Shown here: positions 51,931 through 63,034 of the stretch, piece after piece
Position numbering within the stretch: the first letter of the stretch is position 1
Layout of the letters: every line of letters begins with the position of its first letter
Assembly (NCBI RefSeq): GCF_000010725.1
Contig: NC_013854.1
Coordinates: 2,013,001 to 2,077,000 of the forward strand
Length of the DNA: 64,000 nucleotides
Source of the DNA: Azospirillum sp. B510
GTDB taxonomy: Bacteria > Pseudomonadota > Alphaproteobacteria > Azospirillales > Azospirillaceae
Direction of reading: 5' to 3'
Notes under the pieces: model-generated
The model's input: only the letters and a program-made list of their open reading frames with translations
Databases searched by the model: none
What the model was told of the DNA's origin: nothing
Program-made: the position numbers and the translations under genes

Positions 51931-52353
51931 TCAGCCCACCAGCTCGATGCCGGCGAAGAAGAAGGCGATCTCCTGGGCGGCGGTCTCCGGAGCGTCCGAA
52001 CCATGGACCGAGTTGGCCTCGATCGACTCGGCGAACTCCTTGCGGATGGTGCCCTCGGCGGCGTTGGCCGGGTTGGTGGCGCCCATGATCTCGCGGTTGC
52101 GGGCGATGGCGTTCTCGCCTTCCAGAACCTGGAGGACCACCGGGCCGGAGATCATGAAGGAGACCAGATCGCCGAAGAACGGACGCTCGCGGTGCACGCC
52201 ATAGAACTGCTCGGCCTGGGCCTTGGACAGCTGGACGCGCTTCTGGGCAACGATGCGCAGGCCGCCGTCCTCGAACTTGGCGTTGATCTTGCCGGTCAGG
52301 TTGCGGCGGGTGGCGTCGGGCTTGATGATCGAGAGGGTCCGTTCGACGGCCAT
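51931..52353 (-). CDS. ndk: Nucleoside diphosphate kinase
   Basis: 140 aa, the standard length. It transfers the gamma phosphate of ATP to nucleoside diphosphates through a phosphohistidine. [14 protein letters not shown], the ATP-site [20 protein letters not shown] and the active-site [12 protein letters not shown] (His in VHGSD) are all intact. The gene is transcribed alone between two terminators. Confidence 0.99.
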   Translation of the reverse strand: MAVERTLSIIKPDATRRNLTGKINAKFEDGGLRIVAQKRVQLSKAQAEQFYGVHRERPFFGDLVSFMISGPVVLQVLEGENAIARNREIMGATNPANAAEGTIRKEFAESIEANSVHGSDAPETAAQEIAFFFAGIELVG

Positions 52354-52520
52354 GCTGGTGACTCCTGCGGGACTGGGGCTTTGCGCCGATTGAAGAACTC
52401 GCAGGCGCCGCCGGAGGACCGGGGCGCCGGATGGGCGGCTTTATAGAGGCGCTTTCGCGGCGCGGCAAGGTGTTCGTTGGCGCCTGCGCCGGAACGGACA
52501 CTCCGGAAAAAATTGCGGCC

Positions 52521-52559
52521 AAAAAAATCCCGGCCGCGACGGCATCCCGCCGCGGCCGG
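52521..52559 (-). terminator. Terminator after choX
   Basis: CCGGCCGCG (52530-52538) and CGCGGCCGG (52551-52559) form the stem; on the minus strand it is followed by a run of seven T (52527-52521). It ends the bet-cho transcript 34 bp after choX. Confidence 0.88.
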
Positions 52560-52592
52560 AGTCGAGGAGGCTTATCGAAACAAGGCGTCAGG

Positions 52593-53600
52593 TCAGGACT
52601 TGAGCGCCGCCAGCTTCGCCTGGGCGGCGGCCAGACCGTCCTTGCCGTCCAGCGTGGTGACGCCGGACAGCCAGGTCTTCAGGACGGCGGGGTTCTTCTT
52701 CAGCCAGTCGGCGGCCACCGCTTCCGGCTTGCGGCCGCCGTTCATGATGCCGTCCATCACCGCATTCTCCATGTCCACGGTGAAGACCAGATTGGACAGG
52801 AACTTGCCGAGATTCGGGCATTCGGCGGCGTAGCCCTTGCGCACGTTGGTGCTGACGGTGGCGCCGCCGAAATCCGGGCCGAACCAGTCGTCGCCATCGG
52901 CCAGATAGGTGATGTCCATCGTCTTGTTCATCGGATGCGGCGCCCAGCCCAGGAAGGCGATCCATTTCTTGGCCCGGACCGCCCGCTTGACCTCGGCCAG
53001 CATGCCGGCCTCGCTGGACTCCACCATCTTGAAGTCCTTCAGCCCGAAGGCGTCGGCCTTCAGCATCTTCTCGATGATCAGGTTGCCGTCGTTGCCGGCC
53101 TCGATGCCATAGATCTTGCCGTCCAGCTTGTCCTTGAACTTCGCCAGATCCTTGAAGCTCTTCAGCCCGGCCTCGGCGGCATAGGTGGGGACGGCCAGCG
53201 TGTATTTGGCGCCTTCCAGGTTGACGCGCGTCACCTCGACCGAGCCGTCCTCCAGCACCGGCTTGATGAAGGTCTCCATGGTGGGCATCCAGTTGCCGAG
53301 GAAGACGTCCAGCGACTTGGTCTTCAGCCCGAGATAGACGACCGGCACCGACGAGACACTGGTGGTCGGCTTGTAGCCCAGCGCGTCCAGCGTGACGGAG
53401 GCGAGCGCCGTCGTCGCCGCGATGTCGGTCCATCCCACATCGCCGAACCGCACCGACTTGCAGGATGCCGGATCGGCGGCCCGCGCCGTTCCCGCCGGCA
53501 GGACGGCGGCGCCGGCCGCCAGCATCAGGCCGACGGCGAGGGTGGAGAGTTTGGCGGTGGAGAATTTGCCGGCGGAGAATTTACCGAATGTCTTGGCCAT
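52593..53600 (-). CDS. choX: Choline-binding periplasmic protein ChoX
   Basis: 335 aa with a signal peptide ending PAGTARA. The OpuAC/ChoX fold is visible: VRFGDVGWTDIAATTALASVTLDALGY, KSLDVFLGNWMPTMETFIKPVL, IYGIEAGNDGNLIIEKML and WIAFLGWAPHPMNKTMDITYL, with aromatic residues suited to a quaternary ammonium box. In rhizobia choX is followed by choW and choV; here the gene is last in the bet operon and a terminator follows, so the permease and ATPase must be elsewhere. It begins 73 bp after betA. Confidence 0.93.
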   Translation of the reverse strand: MAKTFGKFSAGKFSTAKLSTLAVGLMLAAGAAVLPAGTARAADPASCKSVRFGDVGWTDIAATTALASVTLDALGYKPTTSVSSVPVVYLGLKTKSLDVFLGNWMPTMETFIKPVLEDGSVEVTRVNLEGAKYTLAVPTYAAEAGLKSFKDLAKFKDKLDGKIYGIEAGNDGNLIIEKMLKADAFGLKDFKMVESSEAGMLAEVKRAVRAKKWIAFLGWAPHPMNKTMDITYLADGDDWFGPDFGGATVSTNVRKGYAAECPNLGKFLSNLVFTVDMENAVMDGIMNGGRKPEAVAADWLKKNPAVLKTWLSGVTTLDGKDGLAAAQAKLAALKS

Positions 53601-53673
53601 GTCCCTGTTCTCCTTGCTTATGGTTGTCGTTGCGGTTTTCGCTGTGGGCCGTTTTCACCGTGGGGCCGCAGGT

Positions 53674-55449
53674 TCATGCCCGCAGCCGCTGGTCCTTCAT
53701 CGACTCCTTCCGGCCGAGGGCGGCGTCTGCGACATGATAGGACACGTCGGCGCGCGGCAGCGGCGGACGGCCGCGCACCGCGTCGGCCAGCTTCTCCGCC
53801 ATCATGATGGTGGGCGCGTTCAGGTTGCCGGTGACGATGCGCGGCATGATCGAGGCGTCGATGACGCGCAAGGACTCCAGCCCATGCACCCGGCCCTGGC
53901 CATCCACCACCGCGCCCTCGTCGGTCCCCATCCGGCAGGTGCCACAGGGGTGATAGGCGGTCTCGGCGTGATGGCGGACGAAGGCGTCGAGGTCGGTGTC
54001 GGTGACGCACTCGGCGCCGGGGCTGATCTCCTCACCGCGATAGGGAGCCAGCGCGCGCTGGCGCATGATGTCGCGGGTGATGCGGATACCGGCCCGGAAC
54101 TCCCGCCAGTCCTGCGGATCGGCCATGTAGTTGAACAGGATGCTCGGCGCCCGCCCCGGATCGCGCGAGCGAGCATGGACGCGCCCCTTGCTGGGCGAGC
54201 GCATCGAACCGACATGGGCCTGGAAGCCGTGCGCCTCCACCGCGTTGGTGCCGTTGTAGCTGATCGCCACGGGCAGGAAGTGATACTGGATGTTGGGCCA
54301 GGGCACATCGTCGCCGGTGCGGATGAAGCCGCCGGCCTCGAACTGGTTGCTGGCGCCGATGCCGGTGCCGCGGAACAGCCATTCGGCGCCGATGGCCGGC
54401 TGGTTCCACCATTTCAGCGCCGGATAGAGCGATACCGGCTGGCGGCAATGATACTGGATGTACATCTCCAGATGGTCCTGGAGATCGCCGCCGACCCCCG
54501 GCAGGTCGAGCACCGTCTCCACCCCCAGCTCGCGCAGCAGCGGCGAGGGCCCCACCCCCGACCGTTGCAGGATCGCCGGCGAGGCGATGGCCCCGGCGCA
54601 CAGCAGCACCTCCCGCCGCGCCCGCGCCGTCACCGGCGTGCCGTTGCGCAGATAGGCGACGCCGGCGGCGCGGCGCCCATCGAACAGGATACGGTCGGTC
54701 AGCGCATGGGTGACGATGGTCAGCCCCGGCCGGCCGCGCGCCTGATCCAGATAGCCGCGCGCCGTGCTGCACCGCCGCCCCTGCGCCGTCACCGTGCGGT
54801 CCATCGGGCCGAAGCCCTCCTGGCGGTAGCCGTTCAGGTCGGCGGTACGGGCATAGCCGGCCTGCACCCCGGCCTCCACCATCGCCTCGTAGAGCGGGTT
54901 GACGCCCGGCTTGGCGGTGGTGACGAACAGCGGGCCGGTGCCGCCATGATAGGCGTCGGGACCGATGTCGCGCGTCTCCGCCTTGCGGAAATAGGGCAGG
55001 CAGTCGAGATAGCTCCAGTCCTCCAGACCCGGAAGCTCCGACCAGCCGTCATAGTCCAGCGCGTTGCCGCGGATGTAGCACATGCCGTTGATCAGCGACG
55101 ACCCGCCCAGCCCCTTGCCGCGCCCGCACTCCATCCGGCGGTTGTCCATGTGCGGCTCGGGTTCGGTCTCATAGGCCCAGTTGTAGCGGCGGCCTTGCAG
55201 CGGAAAGGCCAGGGCCGCCGGCATCTGGGTGCGGTAGTCCAGCCGGTGGTCGGGTCCGCCGGCCTCCAGCAGCAGGACGCTGACGCCGGCATCCTCGGTC
55301 AGGCGGCAGGCCAGCACATTGCCGGCCGACCCGGCGCCGACGATGATGTAATCATACTCGCGCGCCGCAGGGGCGATTGCAGGCATGGCGGAGGGCATGG
55401 CGGCGCCGTTCTCCGGCGCGGCGGCTCCGGAGGTCGGTTGATTCGACAT
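53674..55449 (-). CDS. betA: Choline dehydrogenase
   Basis: 591 aa GMC oxidoreductase, membrane-associated, oxidising choline to betaine aldehyde. The FAD dinucleotide site [22 protein letters not shown] begins at about residue 33 after a 30-aa Ala/Pro-rich extension. GMC signature regions are [20 protein letters not shown] and [16 protein letters not shown]. The C-terminal active-site [11 protein letters not shown] is intact. AAGGGG lies 8 nt before the ATG. It is 44 bp after betB in the same operon. Upstream in-frame alternatives give no recognisable sequence. Confidence 0.95.
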   Translation of the reverse strand: MSNQPTSGAAAPENGAAMPSAMPAIAPAAREYDYIIVGAGSAGNVLACRLTEDAGVSVLLLEAGGPDHRLDYRTQMPAALAFPLQGRRYNWAYETEPEPHMDNRRMECGRGKGLGGSSLINGMCYIRGNALDYDGWSELPGLEDWSYLDCLPYFRKAETRDIGPDAYHGGTGPLFVTTAKPGVNPLYEAMVEAGVQAGYARTADLNGYRQEGFGPMDRTVTAQGRRCSTARGYLDQARGRPGLTIVTHALTDRILFDGRRAAGVAYLRNGTPVTARARREVLLCAGAIASPAILQRSGVGPSPLLRELGVETVLDLPGVGGDLQDHLEMYIQYHCRQPVSLYPALKWWNQPAIGAEWLFRGTGIGASNQFEAGGFIRTGDDVPWPNIQYHFLPVAISYNGTNAVEAHGFQAHVGSMRSPSKGRVHARSRDPGRAPSILFNYMADPQDWREFRAGIRITRDIMRQRALAPYRGEEISPGAECVTDTDLDAFVRHHAETAYHPCGTCRMGTDEGAVVDGQGRVHGLESLRVIDASIMPRIVTGNLNAPTIMMAEKLADAVRGRPPLPRADVSYHVADAALGRKESMKDQRLRA

Positions 55450-55493
55450 CGAACACCCCTTCTTTAAAAAGCGGCCTTCTCTGAAAAGCGGGC

Positions 55494-56963
55494 TCAGAAC
55501 ACCGACGAATAAGTCCCCAGTTCGACCTGAACCGATTTGACGCGGGTGTAATGGTCGAGCGTCTCGACCCCGTTCTCGCGGCCGACGCCCGACTGCTTGT
55601 AGCCGCCGACCGGCATCTCGGGCGGCGATTCGCCCCAGCCGTTGATCCAGCAGATGCCGGCCTCCAGCCGGTGGATCACCCGGTGGGCGCGGGCCAGATC
55701 GCTGGTGACCAACCCGGCGGCGAGGCCATAGAGGGTGGCGTTGGCCCGCCGGATCACCTCCTCCTCCTCGTCGAAGGTCAGCAGCGACAGGACCGGGCCG
55801 AAGATCTCCTCGCGAACGATGGACATGCCATCGTGGCAATCGGTGAAGACCGTGGGCTCGACATAGGCGCCGCGCGCGAAGGCGGCCCCCTCCGGAACGC
55901 CGCCGCCGGCCAGCAGCCGGGCGCCCTCCGCCTTGCCGGCCGCGATGAAGCGCAGCACCTTGTCGCGGTGGGGAAAGCTGGCGAGCGGACCGAAATTGGT
56001 GTCGGGATCGAGCGGGTCGCCGATGCGGATGCGGCGCACGCGGGCCAGCAGCCGCTCCTCGAACGCCGCCGCGACGCCGCGCTGGACGAACACGCGGGTG
56101 CCGTTGGTGCAGACCTGGCCGGAGCTGTAGAAATTCGCCATCATGGCGATGTCGGCGGCACGGTCGAGGTCGGCGTCGGCGAAGACGATCAGCGGCGATT
56201 TCCCGCCCAGCTCCATCGTCACCTCCTTCAGGGTCGATCCGCCCGCCGCGGCCATCACCCGCTTGCCGGTCTCCACCCCGCCGGTGAAGGACAGCTTTTC
56301 GATGCCGGGATGGGCGGCGAGCAGGGCGCCGACCCGGCCGTCGCCCTGCACGACGTTGAACACGCCGTCGGGCAGCCCGGCCTCGCCGTAGATCGCCGCC
56401 AGATGCAGGGCGGTCAGCGGCGTCACCTCGCTCGGCTTGAAGATCATGGCGTTGCCGGCGGCCAGCGCCGGGGCCGATTTCCACAGGGCGATCTGGATCG
56501 GATAGTTCCAGGCGCCGATCCCGGCCACCACCCCCAGCGGCTCGCGCCGGGTATAGACGAAGGAGGTCGGACGCAGCGGGATCTGGCGCCCTTCCAGCGC
56601 CGGGGCGAGGCCGGCGTAATATTCCAGCACGTCGGCGCCGGTGGCGATGTCGACCGCGCGGGTCTCGCTCAGCGGCTTGCCGGTGTCGAGCGTTTCGATT
56701 TCGGCCAGCGCGTCGTTGCGCTCGCGCAGCAGGGACACCGCCCGGCGCAGCACCCGCGCCCGCTCCATCGCCGTCATGGCACCCCACACCGCCTGACCGG
56801 CGTGGGCACTGTCGACCGCGCGGTCCACATCGGCGGATGTCGCCCGCGCGACCTCGGCCAGCGTCTCGCCGGTCGCCGGGTTGACGGTGGCGAAGCGTTC
56901 CCGCCCCTCGCCCTCCACGGGGCGGCCGTGGATGTAATGGGCCTGCCGTCCGAACCGCATCAT
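55494..56963 (-). CDS. betB: Betaine aldehyde dehydrogenase
   Basis: 489 aa from ATG 56963 (MMRFGRQ), with GGGAG 7 nt upstream; a TTG 27 bp earlier is less likely. It oxidises betaine aldehyde to glycine betaine with NAD(P). The family blocks [22 protein letters not shown], catalytic MELGGKSPL (Glu) and [12 protein letters not shown] (Cys) are all present, as is the C-terminal [13 protein letters not shown]. First gene of the betB-betA-choX operon, behind a BetI-like operator. Confidence 0.96.
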   Translation of the reverse strand: MMRFGRQAHYIHGRPVEGEGRERFATVNPATGETLAEVARATSADVDRAVDSAHAGQAVWGAMTAMERARVLRRAVSLLRERNDALAEIETLDTGKPLSETRAVDIATGADVLEYYAGLAPALEGRQIPLRPTSFVYTRREPLGVVAGIGAWNYPIQIALWKSAPALAAGNAMIFKPSEVTPLTALHLAAIYGEAGLPDGVFNVVQGDGRVGALLAAHPGIEKLSFTGGVETGKRVMAAAGGSTLKEVTMELGGKSPLIVFADADLDRAADIAMMANFYSSGQVCTNGTRVFVQRGVAAAFEERLLARVRRIRIGDPLDPDTNFGPLASFPHRDKVLRFIAAGKAEGARLLAGGGVPEGAAFARGAYVEPTVFTDCHDGMSIVREEIFGPVLSLLTFDEEEEVIRRANATLYGLAAGLVTSDLARAHRVIHRLEAGICWINGWGESPPEMPVGGYKQSGVGRENGVETLDHYTRVKSVQVELGTYSSVF

Positions 56964-57033
56964 GTCCCGTCTCCCCGATCCCAGGCCCAAGGGTGGTCCG
57001 CATCCCGCAATTTGATTTCAGGAGACAGCGTGA

Positions 57034-57061
57034 TTTTTATTGAATGAACGTTCAATAAAAA
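57034..57061 (-). promoter_or_regulatory. BetI-like operator upstream of betB
   Basis: A TTTTATTGAA / TTCAATAAAA inverted repeat (57035-57044 and 57051-57060) encloses TGAACG, creating the perfect inner palindrome TGAACGTTCA (57045-57054). ATTGAACGTTCAAT-type dyads are what I recall for BetI, the choline-responsive TetR repressor. It lies 70-100 bp before betB. No betI is in the window. Confidence 0.6.
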
Positions 57062-57122
57062 AAAGGCGGGTGGCGGTTCCGTTCTCCAACTTGGTCGCGT
57101 TCAAACAAACCGGAAATCCGCC

Positions 57123-57159
57123 CCCGCCCCCCGGACCTGGATCCGGGCCGGGGGGCGGG
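57123..57159. repeat. 12-bp perfect inverted repeat before the ABC-F gene
   Basis: CCCGCCCCCCGG (57123-57134) and CCGGGGGGCGGG (57148-57159) pair fully around 13 nt. It lies 105 bp before the ABC-F start with no U-tract. It may be an interspersed GC palindrome or a leader hairpin. The rest of the gap 56964-57263 shows only the operator listed above. Confidence 0.65.
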
Positions 57160-57263
57160 AGCCGGCGCATGGCACCCCGCGCGGGACAAAGCCGTGCCAT
57201 TCGCGGGCCATCCACCCTGCCCCGCTTCAAATCGGCGCCCCCGCGTGCTACATCCTCCGCGCT

Positions 57264-59159
<1,896 letters not shown>

Positions 59160-59221
59160 CCGCCGGCCGGCACATCGACGGCGCCGGGGCCGACTCCGCC
59201 GCCGAACTGGAGCGGGCGGAG

Positions 59222-59890
59222 ATGGAGCGGAAGGCCACCGAGCCGGACGGCACCATCGCCCCGCCCGCCCTCCGCGATGCGGAGGAGGAGGAGCGGACGT
59301 CCGACGTGCTGGCCCGCTTCCGCGCCAACCTGCCGCCGGGGCGGGTCACGTTGGGCGACCTGATCCGGGCGCTGGGCGACCGCTCGCTCGGCACCATCCT
59401 GCTGGCGCTGTCGCTGCCGACCATCGCCCCGGTGCCGCTGGGGGTCTCCTGCCTGTTCGACCTGCCCATCCTGCTCTACACCGCCCAGCTCGCCTTCGGC
59501 CGGCGCGGGGCGGGGCTGCCCGACTGGTTGCTGCGCCGCTCCGTCGGGACGGGGCTGGCGGCGCGGACGCTGGACGCCGCCATGCCGCGTCTGGTGTGGA
59601 TCGAACGGATGCTGAAACCGCGCCTGCACCGTCTCGCCCGCATCGACCAGGAACGCTGGTTCGGGCTGCTGCTGTTCCTGCTGACGCTGACCTGCATCGT
59701 GCCGCTGCCGCTGACCGGCTGGCTGCCGGGATTCGCCCTGGTGCTGATCTCGCTGGGGCTGATCGAGCGCGACGGCGGCGCCATCGGCGTCGGGCTGGGG
59801 CTGACGGCGGCGGCGCTGGTGTTTTTCGGGCTGGTGGCGAGCAGCCTGTCATACGCCGGTCACCAACTTCTGGCAGCTACTCTGCGGTAG
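59222..59890 (+). CDS. ExoD-family membrane protein
   Basis: About 222 aa from ATG 59222; a TTG at 59156 overlapping the upstream stop would add 22 aa. The family stretch VTLGDLIRALGDRSLGTILLALSLPTIAPVPLGVSCLFDLPILLYTAQLAFG and the two C-terminal hydrophobic hairpins (WFGLLLFLLTLTCIVPLPLTGWLPGFALVLISLGLIERDG; GLTAAALVFFGLV) match ExoD, linked in Rhizobium to exopolysaccharide synthesis and alkaline tolerance. Biochemical role unknown. Confidence 0.88.
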   Translation: MERKATEPDGTIAPPALRDAEEEERTSDVLARFRANLPPGRVTLGDLIRALGDRSLGTILLALSLPTIAPVPLGVSCLFDLPILLYTAQLAFGRRGAGLPDWLLRRSVGTGLAARTLDAAMPRLVWIERMLKPRLHRLARIDQERWFGLLLFLLTLTCIVPLPLTGWLPGFALVLISLGLIERDGGAIGVGLGLTAAALVFFGLVASSLSYAGHQLLAATLR

Positions 59891-59945
59891 GGCGGCCGCA
59901 TCAGGACATTGGACAACGGGCCGCCCCACTCCAGGGAGGCCCCCG

Positions 59946-60542
59946 ATGACCCAGACCACCGAAACGGCGTCCGCTTCGCTGTCCGAATCCTGGCTGTTCT
60001 TCCGCCGCTGGCTGGCCGATCCCTGGGCGATGGGCTCCATCGCCCCCTCCTCCCAGGCGCTGCGCCGCCGCATCACCCGCGAAATCCGCCGCGAACCGGA
60101 CGAGGCGGTGGTGGAGTTCGGCGGCGGCACCGGGCCGATCACCGCGGCGATCCTGGAGTCCGGCGTCCCGGCCGACCGGCTCTACAGCTTCGAGATCGAC
60201 GGGAATCTCGCCAGCCACCTGCGCGCCCGCTGCCCGGCGGTGACCGTCATCGCCGACGACTGCCGCAAGGCGCCGGAGCTGCTGGGCGAGGCGCTGTGCG
60301 GCAAGGTCGGCACCGTGGTGATCGGCATCCCGATGATCACCTTCCCGCTGGAGTTCCAGCGCGAGGTGCTGGACGCCACCTTCCGCATCCTGCGGCCGGG
60401 CGGGCGCTTCCTGCTCTACAGCTTCATGCCGCATTCGCCGCTGAACCGCGCGGCGCTGGGGCTGAAGGGGGAGCGGCTGGGCTTCACCCTGCGCAACCTG
60501 CCGCCGGCCTCGGTCTGGGGATACGCGCGCGCCGGAGAGTGA
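59946..60542 (+). CDS. Phospholipid N-methyltransferase-like protein (PmtA type)
   Basis: 198 aa. The start FFRRWLADPWAMGSIAPSSQALRRRITREI followed by VVEFGGGTGPITAAIL (SAM motif I), FEIDGNLASHLRARCP and GIPMITFPLEFQREVLDATFRILRPGGRFLLYSF fits the rhizobial PmtA group, which methylates phosphatidylethanolamine toward phosphatidylcholine, and related rRNA-methylase-like proteins. The length is typical. It follows the ExoD-like gene by 55 bp. Specific activity is inferred from pattern only. Confidence 0.8.
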   Translation: MTQTTETASASLSESWLFFRRWLADPWAMGSIAPSSQALRRRITREIRREPDEAVVEFGGGTGPITAAILESGVPADRLYSFEIDGNLASHLRARCPAVTVIADDCRKAPELLGEALCGKVGTVVIGIPMITFPLEFQREVLDATFRILRPGGRFLLYSFMPHSPLNRAALGLKGERLGFTLRNLPPASVWGYARAGE

Positions 60543-60584
60543 TAGAGTCCGCCGCCCGGCCCACTCACCCCGCGAGACCATTCC

Positions 60585-60977
60585 ATGAAGTTCGGCTACA
60601 CCATCCTCCATGTTCCCGACGTCGCGGCGTCGCTGGCGTTCTTCGAACAGGCGTTCGGGCTGGGCCGCCGCTTCCTCGCCGAAACGGGCGACTATGGCGA
60701 GCTGGACACCGGCGCCACCACCCTGTCCTTCGCCAGCCAGGATCTCGCCTTGTCGCACCACCCCGCCGGCTATGTGTTCGCGAACGAAAGCGACAAGCCG
60801 CTGGGCGTCGAAATCGCCCTGGTGACGGGCGACGTGGAGGCGGCGCATGCCAGGGCGCTGGCGGCCGGCGCCGCCGAACTGGCGCCGCCGAGGGCCATGC
60901 CCTGGGGACAGACGGTGTCCTTCCTCCGCTGCCCGGACGGCACCCTGGTGGAGCTGTGCACGCCGGTCGGAGGCTGA
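60585..60977 (+). CDS. VOC-family (glyoxalase-like) protein
   Basis: 130 aa, a single vicinal-oxygen-chelate domain made of two beta-alpha-beta-beta-beta units: FGYTILHVPDVAASLAFFEQAFGLGRRFL and GVEIALVTGDVEAAHARALAAGAAEL... VSFLRCPDGTLVELCTPV. Candidate metal ligands are H9 and the Glu in LVELC. Members range from glyoxalases to antibiotic-binding proteins, so no reaction is assigned. It lies 42 bp after the methyltransferase. Confidence 0.9.
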   Translation: MKFGYTILHVPDVAASLAFFEQAFGLGRRFLAETGDYGELDTGATTLSFASQDLALSHHPAGYVFANESDKPLGVEIALVTGDVEAAHARALAAGAAELAPPRAMPWGQTVSFLRCPDGTLVELCTPVGG

Positions 60978-61036
60978 TGCCCGGCTCACCCTAAGCCCTC
61001 TCCGCCACCGCCACCGCCACCGCCGAGGATGCGCCA

Positions 61037-61831
61037 GTGCTGTCCTTCATCCTGTCGAAGCTGCTGTGGGGCGTCCTGGCGCCCGGCAACGCGCTGGTGC
61101 TGATGCTGGCACTGGGGGCGGCGATGCTGCGAATGCGGCGCTGGCAGCGCGCCGGACGGCGGCTGGTGACGCTCGCCACGGTTCTGCTTCTGCTGGTCAT
61201 GTATACCGGGCTGGGGGCGCTGGTCGCCCTGCCGCTGGAGAACCGCTTTCCCCGCAGCGAGCCGGAGGGGCGGATCGACGGCATCATCATGCTGGGCGGC
61301 GCCGTCAACCCGCCGATCACCGCCGATCGCGGCGATCCCTCGCTGAACGAGGCGGCCGAGCGCATCCTCGGCTTCGCCGATCTCGTCCGCCGCCATCCGG
61401 AGGCCAAGGCCGTCTTCACCGGCGGTTCCGGACAATTGCTGGCGCCCGACCTGAAGGAGGACGTCACCGCCCGTGCCGCCCTGGCCCAGGCCGGCATTCC
61501 CGCCGACCGCGTGCTTTATGAGGCGGAGTCCCGCAACACCTGGGAAAACGCGGTCTTCAGCAAGGAGATGGTCAGGCCGCGGCCGGGGGAACGCTGGATC
61601 CTGATCACGTCGGCCATGCACATGCCGCGCTCGGTCGGCATCTTCCGGGAGGTCGGATGGCCGGTGGAGCCCTATCCCGTCGATTACCGCACCCGCCATG
61701 ACGCCCGCCCCATCCTGCGCTTCCAGCTCGACCAGAATCTGGTGATCCTGGACGACGCGGTGCGGGAATGGATCGGGCTGGCCGCCTATTGGGCGATGGG
61801 CCGGACCGACAGCCTGTTCCCGGCCCCCTGA
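61037..61831 (+). CDS. YdcF-like (DUF218) membrane protein
   Basis: 264 aa, GTG start with GAGG 9 nt upstream. Two N-terminal TM helices (about 15-30 and 42-62) precede the DUF218 domain: GIIMLGGAVNPPIT, AKAVFTGGSGQL, AGIPADRVLYEAESRNTWENAVFSKEM and WILITSAMHMPRSVGIFREVGW. Related proteins (ElyC/SanA/YdcF) act in envelope or peptidoglycan-precursor homeostasis. It is followed by two cell-wall genes, which supports an envelope role. Confidence 0.9.
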   Translation: MLSFILSKLLWGVLAPGNALVLMLALGAAMLRMRRWQRAGRRLVTLATVLLLLVMYTGLGALVALPLENRFPRSEPEGRIDGIIMLGGAVNPPITADRGDPSLNEAAERILGFADLVRRHPEAKAVFTGGSGQLLAPDLKEDVTARAALAQAGIPADRVLYEAESRNTWENAVFSKEMVRPRPGERWILITSAMHMPRSVGIFREVGWPVEPYPVDYRTRHDARPILRFQLDQNLVILDDAVREWIGLAAYWAMGRTDSLFPAP

Positions 61832-61961
61832 TCGGCTCCGCCCCGCCCGGCTGTGTCATCATGCTGCTGCCGCGTTCGAGGCATTGGCGCGGCGATGCCA
61901 CTCCGCTAGAGTGCCGCCGCCCGGCGGTCGGGCCGGATTCGGGACGGAAGGAAATTGGCGG

Positions 61962-62945
61962 ATGCGTCGCTGGCGCGGGGTGAGCAGGGTCGTCGTGCTG
62001 GTCGGCGTGGCAACGCTCGCCGCCTGCGCGCAGAAACCCGCCGGCACCGGCTCGGGCCTTCCGACCAGCGGCATCTACAAGGTTGGGAAGCCCTATCAGA
62101 TCAACGGCGTCTGGTATTATCCCAAGGAGGATTTCAGCTACGACGAGACCGGCATCGCCTCGTGGTACGGTCCGGGCTTCCATGAGAGGAATACCGCCAA
62201 CGGCGAGATCTACGACCAGAACGAGCTGACCGCCGCGCACAAGACCTTGCCGATGCCGAGCCTGGTGCGGGTCACCAACCTCGACAACGGCCGCTCCATC
62301 GTCGTGCGCATCAACGATCGCGGCCCCTACGCCAACGGACGCATCATCGACATGTCGCGCCGCGGCGCCCAGCTGCTGGGCTTCGACGGTCCCGGCACCG
62401 CCAAGGTGCGCGTGCAGATCCTGGCGGAGGAAAGCCGCGCCATCGCCGCCGCCGCGCGCCAGGGCACGCCCGCCCCGCTGCTGGCCGAAGTCGATGGCCC
62501 GCCGCCGAAGGCCGCCCCGCGCGGCCGGATCGAGGTGACGGGACCGTCCGGTCCGGCGACGACGATCGGCGCCTCCGCCAGCCCCTCCACCGGCGCGCCG
62601 CGTCCGGCGGTGGTCGGCGCCCCCGTCCCGCCGCCGACCACCGTCGCCGGCAGCATGGCGGAAGGGCGTTTCGTGCCGGCGCCGGTCGTCGCCCAGTTGC
62701 CGGTCAAGGCGCATGAGGCCATCTATGTCCAGGTCGGCGCCTTCGGCAGCGAGGAGAATGTGGCGAAGGCCCGCGCCCGCCTGTCCGCCATCGGCCAGCG
62801 CGCCAGCGTCAGCCAGACGCGGTCGGCCGGCATGACCCTGCACCGCGTCCGCGTCGGTCCGCTGGACAGCGTGGACCGGGCGGACAGCCTGCTGAACCAG
62901 ATCATCCAGGCCGGCCTTACGGAGGCCAAAATCGTGGTGGATTGA
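61962..62945 (+). CDS. rlpA: Rare lipoprotein A, septal lytic transglycosylase-like with SPOR domain
   Basis: 327 aa from ATG 61962, with AAGGAAA upstream. The lipoprotein signal VVVLVGVATLAAC ends in a Cys lipobox. The RlpA double-psi beta barrel covers about 60-150 (GIASWYGPGFHERNTANGEIYDQNELTAAHKTLPMPSLVRVTNLDNGRSIVVRINDRGPY) with the expected Glu/Asp residues. A Pro/Ala-rich linker leads to a C-terminal SPOR domain (IYVQVGAFGSEENVAKARARL ... RVRVGPLDSVDRADSLL) that binds denuded septal glycan. Confidence 0.95.
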   Translation: MRRWRGVSRVVVLVGVATLAACAQKPAGTGSGLPTSGIYKVGKPYQINGVWYYPKEDFSYDETGIASWYGPGFHERNTANGEIYDQNELTAAHKTLPMPSLVRVTNLDNGRSIVVRINDRGPYANGRIIDMSRRGAQLLGFDGPGTAKVRVQILAEESRAIAAAARQGTPAPLLAEVDGPPPKAAPRGRIEVTGPSGPATTIGASASPSTGAPRPAVVGAPVPPPTTVAGSMAEGRFVPAPVVAQLPVKAHEAIYVQVGAFGSEENVAKARARLSAIGQRASVSQTRSAGMTLHRVRVGPLDSVDRADSLLNQIIQAGLTEAKIVVD

Positions 62946-63034
62946 TCCGGAGCCACCCGAACCCCATCCCGGCCGCTCCGCCCGAGCGGCAATGACCGAA
63001 TGCCTGTACCGAGTGTCCTTGGAGGATTGTTGCC

